NCBI RefSeq assembly: GCF_003665095.1
Contig: NZ_RCHV01000002.1
Span: 3,656,001 to 3,720,000, forward strand
DNA length: 64,000 nucleotides
Source: Streptomyces sp. Z26
GTDB taxonomy: Bacteria > Actinomycetota > Actinomycetes > Streptomycetales > Streptomycetaceae
Direction of reading: 5' to 3'
The position numbers were made by a program, and so were the translations under genes. This document shows, piece by piece, positions 7,043-13,270 of the stretch. The notes beneath the pieces are model-generated. The model was not told the origin of the DNA. It saw nothing but the letters and a program-made list of their open reading frames with translations, and did not search any database. The first letter of the stretch is position 1; every line of letters starts with the position of its first letter.

Positions 7043-7116
7043 AACGGCCCTAGGTCCGGGACTCACCACAGCGGGGCATCACTACCGCTTGGGAATCAAC
7101 CAGACCTAGGGCCGTT
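7043..7116. repeat. 14-base inverted repeat in the leader
   Basis: AACGGCCCTAGGTC (7043-7056) and GACCTAGGGCCGTT (7103-7116) are perfect inverted arms separated by 46 bases. It lies just upstream of the HNH gene start, so the leader RNA could fold into a long hairpin, or the two arms could be paired protein-binding sites. Confidence 0.7.
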
Positions 7117-7136
7117 GAAGGAGGGTGCGTTACGAG

Positions 7137-7162
7137 CCCACCTAGCAAAACTGGTAGGTGGG
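7137..7162. repeat. Palindromic motif, copy 2
   Basis: CCCACCTA (7137-7144) is inverted at TAGGTGGG (7155-7162). The inner sequence AAAACTGGTAGGTGGG is identical to copy 1 at 5657-5672. Both copies are in non-coding DNA within the same leftward transcription unit. Confidence 0.65.
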
Positions 7163-7668
7163 CCTTCCGACGCACGGCGGAGAGCGAACCGGGGTGATGC
7201 CGTCCGCAGCGAGCAGGGGGCGCGTGCGCACCAAGTGCTCTCTACTGTGTATCTAGAGAGTGGACTGCCCCTACAGCGCGGAAAGGCGCGATTTCGGGCA
7301 CAGGGGCCGAGGTTCGTTACGCTTCTGTTACATAGCCGTCGGTGGCGGGGTGTCGTGATGGCTACTAAATGGCGCTTGTCGGAAGCCTCTTGGGGGGTCT
7401 GACCAGGGGAAGTGACGGAACTCGGGTACCGTTACGGGTTTTGGGAATAGCACTAGTACTCCTAGTAGAGTCCGCAAACCCATAACAGAATACAACTCTG
7501 TCACTACTTGCAGGTCAGAGAGGGTCCGCCCCGCTGTAGCGCCGCCACTTCGTCGCCACAACGACACCAAGGCCCCCAGTGCCCGCCTAAGCGCCCAAAG
7601 GCTTCGCGCTGGCTTCCTGGTCCACTGGCCGCGCCAAAGGCGCTCACAGGGCCGCTGAGGGCGCGAGA

Positions 7669-7703
7669 AAGCCCCGCCCAGCCACAGGGGCCGAACGGGG
7701 CTT
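7669..7703 (-). terminator. Terminator hairpin after the sigma-like gene
   Basis: AAGCCCCG (7669-7676) pairs with CGGGGCTT (7696-7703), 15 bases after the stop of the sigma-like gene on the minus strand. It would end the integrase/sigma transcript. Confidence 0.65.
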
Positions 7704-7717
7704 GGCCCGTATGAGTG

Positions 7718-8414
7718 TCAGCGGAACATGAAGCTACCGGCCGCCCGCTCTGCTAGCCGCTTCAGCGCCTTGTGCCGCACTGAGGCAATGCGCGCCTTCG
7801 GTACGCCCAGTGCCGTCGCTATCTCGCTGTCGCTCATCCGGCCGAAGTTGCCTAGGCCGTAGGTCATCTCAAGCACGGCGCGCTGCTGTGCCCCCAGACT
7901 CGCCAGCAGGGTCGTAGCGCGCCTCGTAGCGTCCTTCGAGGGCTTCACGGGGGCGGGGGGTGCCCAGGTGCTCCGGGAAGTCCTCAGGGGGTCTCACGGC
8001 GCTTCGTACCGCTTTCGCTGTAGCGGTGCTCATGCGCCATGCCAACTCGCCGGAACACGCCAGGCGTTCCGCTTGGTCTTCGTCGCCGTCACAACGCTTG
8101 AGTGCGGAAAGCCATAGCTTCGCCTCATCCTTGCTGATTCCCGGGTACCTAGCGGCGTAGCTCGCGTCGCGCATGGCGCCGGTCATCGTGCGGTCAGCGA
8201 ACGTGAGGAACTGTGCGCGCGTGTTGCCCGCGAAACGACGGAGAGCCAACCAAAGTGCTTCTCGCCCGACTTGTTCGAGGTCTTCGGCGTTGTAGCGGTC
8301 AACCAGGCGTGCGCGTGCCCGCACAAGCCCCTCAAGGGCCGTAAGGATGGCTGTCACGGCTTCCGGGTCCCCTGCTTGCGCTGCCCGTAGTTGTGTCTCT
8401 GTGAAGGCGCTCAT
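7718..8414 (-). pseudogene. Sigma-70-like protein, split by a frame break
   Basis: The first frame (8414 to about 7960) carries a region-2-like segment: NAEDLEQVGREALWLALRRF, then QFLTFADRTMTGAMRDA. The second frame (from about 7948 to 7718) carries a region-4-like HTH: LGAQQRAVLEMTYGLG, then MSDSEIATALGVPKARI. They are offset by one base at two adjacent G-runs (7949-7960), so a one-base indel would join them into one protein of about 230 residues. The ATG overlaps the integrase stop (ATGA). If functional it would direct RNA polymerase to element promoters. A real split into two proteins is the alternative. Confidence 0.65.
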
Positions 8415-9961
8415 GCGGACAACCCCTCTTCCCTCGCGATGGCTTCAAGGTGTGCGCCTGCCGGATCAAGATCCCGCCACCAGGCGGGGCCCTCATAACT
8501 CGGTTTCACTCGCTGTGGATCGAACCGCTTAGGCGCACCCGCCTTTGCCGGATGGACGATTACGCGCGCGCCTAGATCAGCGAGAAGTGCCCGGCGCCCT
8601 GTGTCGTCTCGCCGCTGCCACTCGTCGGCAATGGCCCCCCCGGCGTCAACCCAGCGGCCTGAGGCGTGCTCCGCTTCTGCTGACAGTTCGCGCTGACGAG
8701 CTTCGAGGGCGTTGAGCTGCCCGATAGCCACGCGTGCCGCCGCGCCGTTCGGGTCAAGTTGTGCGAGGTTCCCGGCAAGGCGCTCGATTTGCCCGCTGAC
8801 TTCGCTGAGTTGGAGTACCGCGCTGCCGTCAGCCTCAGCCCAGCGCATGAGCGCGAAGGCCCCGAAGCGCTTCAGATAGTCGGCGGTCACGAGTTCGTCC
8901 AGGTACCGGGCCGTGATGACGTTGGGCTTGTGGATTCCTCGTTTTCCGACGCCGTTTCGACATACGTAGGTGCTGTAGTCCTTGCCGTTCACCGCGCGGC
9001 GCTGCCTGTACATCGGCCCTTCGCATTCGGAACACAGTGCCACGTGTAGCAACAGCGCCTTACCGCTACGGGGAGCGCCCCGTCCCTTGGCCTTTCCGTC
9101 AAGGACAGCGCGAACCGCTGACCAGACTTCGGCACTGAGGATTTCCGGACCGGCGGATACGGGACTGCCATCGTCGTCGAGTACGGGCTGATTGCTGACG
9201 GCGCCGCGCTTCGTCCCGGGCACGGCCTGCACGAGCCAGCCGCGAAGTGCCGGGGTGTAGAGCACATCGCGCAGTGTTGTCAGGTGCCATTTGCCGCCGC
9301 GTAGCTTTCTTCCGTCGCGCTGTCGTGCGTGCTCCGCCGGGGGAAGAACTCCGCGCTCGTTGAGTTCACGGGCAAGCCCGGCCAGTGACGCACCATGGTT
9401 CACGAGTCGGTCAGCGCACTCACGGATGATTGCCGCCGCTGGCTCGTCAATGATCCATCGCTTGTTGTTCACGGGCCCGCAGACCATGTAGCCGTACGGC
9501 GCCAGCCCGCCCAGGTGGTTACCGCGCTTGCGGAAGTAGACCTTGCTCGCTGTGATTCGAGCCGTGATCATGTCCCGTTCGTACTCCGCGAACGCTGCAA
9601 GAACATTGATGATGATGGACGAATTCTCCGGGCTGACCACCCCGTCAGCGGTGACGATTGTCGTTGAGGTGGAGTCAGCGGCACGCAAGAGCCGCTGAAA
9701 TTCGAGGACACTGCGCGCGTACCGGTCCAACTTCGCGGCAAGTACGTAGTCAGTGCGGGGAAGCCACGACAGGACTTCCCGCATCCCTTCGCGGTCTTCA
9801 AGTCTGCTTGCTCCGCTGACGTTGGTGTCCGTGGCGACGTGGACGACTTTCCACCCACGGGCTTCCGCGTAGGTGCGGCAAGCGTTGACGCGGTGGTCCG
9901 GTGCCTCTTCCGCGAACAGGCGGGACAGTCGGTCGTAGATGACGCACGTTGGTTGTCTCAT
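8411..9961 (-). CDS. Large serine recombinase (site-specific integrase)
   Basis: The 516-residue protein begins MRQPTCVIYDRLSRL. Ser13 is the expected nucleophile, and the resolvase domain continues with the conserved Arg region (AAKLDRYARS) and a VLAAFAEYERDMITARI helix. A recombinase domain (GLAPYGYMVCGP, then LNERGVLPP) and a zinc-ribbon/coiled-coil end follow. These enzymes cut attB and attP at a two-base crossover and need a directionality factor for excision. The gene ends next to the attR core at 10011-10021, so attP was adjacent to int. It is translationally coupled to the sigma-like gene. Confidence 0.93.
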   Translation of the reverse strand: MRQPTCVIYDRLSRLFAEEAPDHRVNACRTYAEARGWKVVHVATDTNVSGASRLEDREGMREVLSWLPRTDYVLAAKLDRYARSVLEFQRLLRAADSTSTTIVTADGVVSPENSSIIINVLAAFAEYERDMITARITASKVYFRKRGNHLGGLAPYGYMVCGPVNNKRWIIDEPAAAIIRECADRLVNHGASLAGLARELNERGVLPPAEHARQRDGRKLRGGKWHLTTLRDVLYTPALRGWLVQAVPGTKRGAVSNQPVLDDDGSPVSAGPEILSAEVWSAVRAVLDGKAKGRGAPRSGKALLLHVALCSECEGPMYRQRRAVNGKDYSTYVCRNGVGKRGIHKPNVITARYLDELVTADYLKRFGAFALMRWAEADGSAVLQLSEVSGQIERLAGNLAQLDPNGAAARVAIGQLNALEARQRELSAEAEHASGRWVDAGGAIADEWQRRDDTGRRALLADLGARVIVHPAKAGAPKRFDPQRVKPSYEGPAWWRDLDPAGAHLEAIAREEGLSA

Positions 9962-10010
9962 GACGGCTTCCAAGCGAGTGGAACGCCTATGCAGTGCTAG
10001 GCGAGACACC

Positions 10011-10021
10011 CGGGCGGGTGC
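10011..10021. repeat. attR core
   Basis: This is the second exact copy of CGGGCGGGTGC, 49 bases from the integrase start. The sequence to the right resumes the ATPase frame as GTVHANAAADVPARLEAL. Confidence 0.85.
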
Positions 10022-10324
10022 GGCACCGTGCACGCCAACGCTGCCGCGGACGTCCCGGCGCGGCTGGAGGCGCTGGCGGCGACCGCGGGGCTCGACCGGA
10101 CTGCGCTGCACAGCCAGTTGGCGGCGGCACTGGACCTGGTCGTCCATCTCGTACGGGACCGCTCCGGGCTGCGCCGTATCGCGGAGGTCCACGTGCTGGA
10201 GCGGGACCGGTACGGCCTGGTCACGACCGTACCGGCCGCCGTGTGGGGCACCGAGGGCTTCCTGCCGGGGCCCGGCGGGCACCGGTTGGAGGCGCTGTGC
10301 GCCCGGGGCGGGGGCGTGCGGTGA
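10022..10324 (+). pseudogene. Right fragment of Tad pilus ATPase gene (cpaF/tadA)
   Basis: The frame continues the motif broken at position 51: GTVHANAAADVPARLEALAA, ending in CARGGGVR. The HAN motif and following helices belong to the C-terminal ATPase domain of TadA/CpaF. A GTG at 10028 could start a short peptide, but it would lack all nucleotide-binding motifs. The TGA overlaps the GTG of tadB (GTGA), which preserves the old operon structure. Precise excision of the element would repair the gene. Confidence 0.88.
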
Positions 10325-11232
10325 CGGGCACGGGGACGCTTCCGCTCTGGCTGGCGACCGTGTGCGTGGCGCTCTTCGCCTGCCTGACGGGCGCGCGGGA
10401 CGAGGGGCTGCGCAGGTCGCGGCTGTTGCTCGCGGGCGGTGCCGAGGAGTCGGCCCGGGGTGGTGAACGGCCGGATGGTCCACGGGAGTTCGCCGCCTAC
10501 TGCGCCGCGTCCTGTGCCGCTTCCGTACGGCGCTGGTGCGGGGGCCGGGTGGGGCCCGAGTGGTGGTGCCTGCCGGTCGGCGTACTGCTGGGGGCGCTGG
10601 GTGCGTCGCCGCTGCCGGTGGTGGCGGGCGCGCTGGCCGTTCCGTGGGCGCGGCGGGGCTTGAGGGCACGGCGGGAGCGGACGGCGGAGGCGGAACGGGA
10701 AGAGGCCGTCATCGAGTTGTGCGCCGCGGTGTCGGGTGAGCTGAGAGCAGGCACGCCGCCCGCGCGAGCGCTGGTGGCCGCCGGAGCGGACGGGCTCGGG
10801 GAGCACGGGGCCGCGCTGGTCGCCGCCGCGCGCTTCGGCGGCGACATCCCGACGGCGCTGCGCGCGTGCGCCGGACCACCGGGCGCGGCGGGGCTGCGCG
10901 GAGCGGCGGCGTGCTGGCAGGTCGCCGCCGACAGCGGCGCCGGACTGGCCGAGGGCATGGACCGTGTCGCGGCCTCACTCCGCGCCGAGCGGGACCAACG
11001 GGACGACCTCGCCGCGCAGTTGGCGGGACCGCGTACGACGGCGCTGCTCCTCGCGCTGCTCCCCGCGGCCGGGCTGCTGCTCGGCGGCACCATGGGCGCC
11101 GACCCGCTACGGGTGCTGCTGCACAGCACCGCCGGACTGGCCTGCCTGGCGGTGGGCGTCCTCCTGGAGATCGCCGGACTGGCCTGGGTGGCGCGGATCG
11201 TGCGCGCGGTCGAGCGGGGCGGTCCGTCGTGA
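10321..11232 (+). CDS. TadB-like pilus assembly membrane protein
   Basis: From the GTG at 10321 the protein has 303 residues with an N-terminal helix (WLATVCVALFACLTGARD), a central cytoplasmic GSPII-F-like region (VIELCAAVSGELRAGTPPA, then DSGAGLAEGMDRVAASLRAE) and C-terminal helices (ALLLALLPAAGLLLGGTMG). TadB and TadC form the inner-membrane platform on which the TadA ATPase acts. The upstream ATPase gene is now broken, so this gene may be silent or starved of partner. Start and stop overlap neighbours as GTGA. Confidence 0.82.
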   Translation: MTGTGTLPLWLATVCVALFACLTGARDEGLRRSRLLLAGGAEESARGGERPDGPREFAAYCAASCAASVRRWCGGRVGPEWWCLPVGVLLGALGASPLPVVAGALAVPWARRGLRARRERTAEAEREEAVIELCAAVSGELRAGTPPARALVAAGADGLGEHGAALVAAARFGGDIPTALRACAGPPGAAGLRGAAACWQVAADSGAGLAEGMDRVAASLRAERDQRDDLAAQLAGPRTTALLLALLPAAGLLLGGTMGADPLRVLLHSTAGLACLAVGVLLEIAGLAWVARIVRAVERGGPS

Positions 11233-12023
11233 GCGGCGTCGGTGTCCCCAGCCTGTGGACGGCGCTGCTGGCGGCGACGGGCTGCGTCGTCGCCTCCACC
11301 GGGTGGCGTCGGGAACGGTCCGCGCGGCAACGGGCCCGTGAACTGCTCGGCCCACCTTCCCCCGGCGGCCACGTACGGAGTGCGGCGCCGACCGCCGCCG
11401 TACCGCGACGGCTCCGGGACGCGCCCGTACGGCAGACCCTCCTCGCGCTCGGAGCCCTCCTCTTCGGCGTGGTGACCGTCGGTGGCCCGGTCGGGTGTCT
11501 GGCCGGAGCGGTCGGCGCCGCCGGGGCGTGGCGGTGGCTGCGGAGCGGCGGGGGCGGGGCCGACCGTGCGTCGGCGGCGGAGACGCGGGCCGTGGCCGAC
11601 CAACTGCCGCTGGCAGCGGAGCTGTTGGCGGCGTGCCTCGCGACCGGCTCCGACCCGGGCCGGGCGGCCGAGGCGGTGGGCGGCGCACTCGGCGGACCGT
11701 TGGGCGACCGCCTCGTGCGGGCGTCGACCGAGCTGCGGCTCGGCGGCGAACCGGCGGCGGTCTGGGGGAGGTTCGGCGGGCCGCCCGGCTGCGAGGCGCT
11801 GGCCCGCTGCCTGGAACGGGCCGCGACGGTCGGCGTGCCCGCGGTGGAGCCGGTGACGCGCCTCGCGGCGGACGCGCGCGCCCGTACGTCCCGCGCGGCG
11901 GCGGCACGCAGCCGCAGAGCGGCGGTGCTCGTCACCGCGCCGCTGGGGCTGTGCTTCCTGCCCGCGTTCCTGGCGCTGGGCGTGGCTCCGGTGGCGCTCG
12001 GTCTCGCCGGATCGCTGCTCTGA
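11229..12023 (+). CDS. TadC-like pilus assembly membrane protein
   Basis: The GTG at 11229 overlaps the TGA of tadB. The 264-residue protein contains helices at both ends (LWTALLAATGCVVASTGW; LGLCFLPAFLALGVAPVALG) and a GSPII-F-like core (DQLPLAAELLAACLATGSDP, then LARCLERAATVGVPAVEPV). It should be the second platform protein of the Tad system. About 120 bases without a gene separate it from the pilin-like gene. Confidence 0.8.
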   Translation: MSGVGVPSLWTALLAATGCVVASTGWRRERSARQRARELLGPPSPGGHVRSAAPTAAVPRRLRDAPVRQTLLALGALLFGVVTVGGPVGCLAGAVGAAGAWRWLRSGGGGADRASAAETRAVADQLPLAAELLAACLATGSDPGRAAEAVGGALGGPLGDRLVRASTELRLGGEPAAVWGRFGGPPGCEALARCLERAATVGVPAVEPVTRLAADARARTSRAAAARSRRAAVLVTAPLGLCFLPAFLALGVAPVALGLAGSLL

Positions 12024-12142
12024 AGGGATCGCCGCTCCGACAGCCCTGACAGATCTGACAGGCGTGAACGGCCGTGCCTACGCCCGTGGTTCGAGAACCG
12101 CTAGCGAAGACGACGGAAGAAACGGAAGAAGGAGGACGAAGA

Positions 12143-12358
12143 ATGCTGGCACGAGTATGCCGAGCCGCCCGGAGCCGCTGGCAGCGGGCGCGAGGCGCCC
12201 GTACGGGCGGCGACCGCGGCATGGCCACCGCCGAGTACGCGATGGGCACCATCGCGGCAGCGGCCCTGGGGGCGGTGCTCTGCGACGTCGCCACCAGCGG
12301 CGTGATCCGCGGCGCCCTCCAGCGGATGATCGAAAGGGCCCTCGATGCGCCGGTCTGA
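12143..12358 (+). CDS. DUF4244 small membrane protein, Flp-pilin-like
   Basis: The ATG at 12143 follows GGAGGACGA closely. The 71-residue protein has a basic start, the segment GMATAEYAMGTIAAAALGAV and a C-terminal RMIERALDAPV. The G(M)xTAEYA pattern is a class-III-like prepilin cleavage site followed by the hydrophobic pilin stalk. DUF4244 genes are standard in actinobacterial tad clusters, where this is the likely major pilin. Confidence 0.8.
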   Translation: MLARVCRAARSRWQRARGARTGGDRGMATAEYAMGTIAAAALGAVLCDVATSGVIRGALQRMIERALDAPV

Positions 12359-12746
12359 GGGGGCACGGGAGGAGGAGGGTGTACGGACCGGTGGCGGGCA
12401 CCGTACGCGCGACGGCGGTTACGTCACGGCGGAGACCGCCGTGGTCATCCCGTCGCTGGTGTTCCTCGTGCTGGCGCTGCTCTGGGGCGTCATGACGGGA
12501 GCCGCACTGGTCCGCTGCGTGGACGGCGCGGGTGTCGGCGCCCGCGCGGCCGCCCGTGGTGAGTCGCGGGACGCGGTGCTCCGCGCGGTGCGCGCGGTGG
12601 CGCCGGACGGCGCGGCCGTGGAGGTCGTACGGGACGGCGAGCTGGTGCACGTACGGGTCCGGGCCCGGTCGGTGGGCCCGGGACCGCTGACCCTGCCGGT
12701 CCAGTCCCGAGCCGTCGCCATGGCGGAGTCGGAGGAAGGGAGTTGA
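12345..12746 (+). CDS. TadE-like minor pilin
   Basis: The ATG at 12345 lies within the last codons of the DUF4244 gene. Residues 24-50 read GGYVTAETAVVIPSLVFLVL, the TadE signature with a single N-terminal helix (Glu is the conserved residue of the processed pilin). The remaining 80 residues form a small external domain. It would be exported and processed by a prepilin peptidase encoded elsewhere. A GGAGGAAGG site near its end serves the next gene. Confidence 0.8.
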   Translation: MRRSEGAREEEGVRTGGGHRTRDGGYVTAETAVVIPSLVFLVLALLWGVMTGAALVRCVDGAGVGARAAARGESRDAVLRAVRAVAPDGAAVEVVRDGELVHVRVRARSVGPGPLTLPVQSRAVAMAESEEGS

Positions 12747-13270
12747 GGCCGGTACGGGTGGTGCGGGCCGGGCTCTCCCGGGTGGCGGTGTCACGGGCGG
12801 AGCCGTCCCGAGCCGCGGCGCTGCGTACGGCGGTGGTCCGTGCCGTGGTGGCACGCGTACGGCGCGGGGTGGTGGGCCCGGCGCGGCGCGACCGGGGCGC
12901 GGCCACCGTGTGGGCGGCGTGCTCGGCGCTGGCCCTGTGCGCGGTGTTCGGCGGTGTCCTCGCCCTGAGCCAGGTCGTCGCGGCCCGCCACCGGGCCGCC
13001 TCCGCCGCGGACCTCTCCGCGCTGGCGGCCGTCGGCCGCGCGCTGGAGGGCCAGCGGGCGGCGTGCGCCGCCGCCCGTACGGTCGCCGGGGCCCAGGGCG
13101 CCCGGGTGACCCGGTGCGTGCTGGAGGGCGAGGTCTGCGACCTGACGGTCAGCGTCCGCGCCGGGCCGTACGAACCCCGGGCCCGCTCCCGCGCGGGGCC
13201 GCCCGGAGCGGCGGAGGGGACGGCGTACGGGGAACGCGGGCGCGCCGCAGACCGTACGGGACCGCCGTCA
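12743..13270 (+). CDS. Rv3654c/TadG-like membrane protein, 3' end undefined
   Basis: A TTG start overlaps the TadE stop (TTGA). After a basic leader comes DRGAATVWAACSALALCAVF and ALSQVVAARHRAASAADLSA, the Rv3654c-like pattern (a TadE-type helix and an AADLxA motif); the conserved part ends near RAGPYEPRARSRAGP at about 13200. No stop codon occurs in this frame before the convergent helicase gene begins at 13268, and the frame stays open to 15631 antisense to it. The end given here is only where unique sequence ends. Either the natural protein has a long antisense-encoded tail or the stop was lost. Confidence 0.6.

Larger units (their letters stand above)
7010..7668. promoter_or_regulatory. 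Long non-coding control region upstream of the leftward gene run
   Basis: About 660 bases lack a convincing gene. They contain a 14-base inverted repeat (7043-7116), the second copy of the palindromic motif (7137-7162), and an AT-rich stretch around 7430-7500, the most likely promoter zone for the genes at 7009 and leftward. No -10/-35 pair is clear enough to name. The region could also hold a replication origin. Confidence 0.45.
41..10021. mobile_element. Integrated phage-derived element, possible phage satellite, inserted in cpaF/tadA
   Basis: The element is bounded by an identical 11-base core (CGGGCGGGTGC) at 41-51 and 10011-10021. A large serine integrase gene lies directly inside the right end, as is usual for such elements. 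Base composition is visibly less GC-rich than the flanking chromosome. Gene content is small: integrase, sigma-like factor, two HNH proteins, zinc-finger proteins, P27 small terminase, DUF2637, and an HTH-DUF5753 regulator with its usual small partners. No structural phage gene, large terminase, or FtsK/TraB-like transfer gene is visible. A satellite depending on a helper phage, or a decayed prophage, both fit. Boundaries are seen directly; the satellite label is inference. Confidence 0.85.

Noticed and set aside
41..10021. Actinomycete integrative conjugative element (AICE)
   Set aside because: DUF2637 occurs in such elements, but no FtsK/TraB-type translocase or typical RepSA/prim-pol gene is visible, while a small terminase is present.
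9994..10320. N-terminal extension of tadB back into the element
   Set aside because: The frame is open, but the GTG at 10321 overlapping the ATPase stop is the normal operon start and the extension has no TadB similarity.
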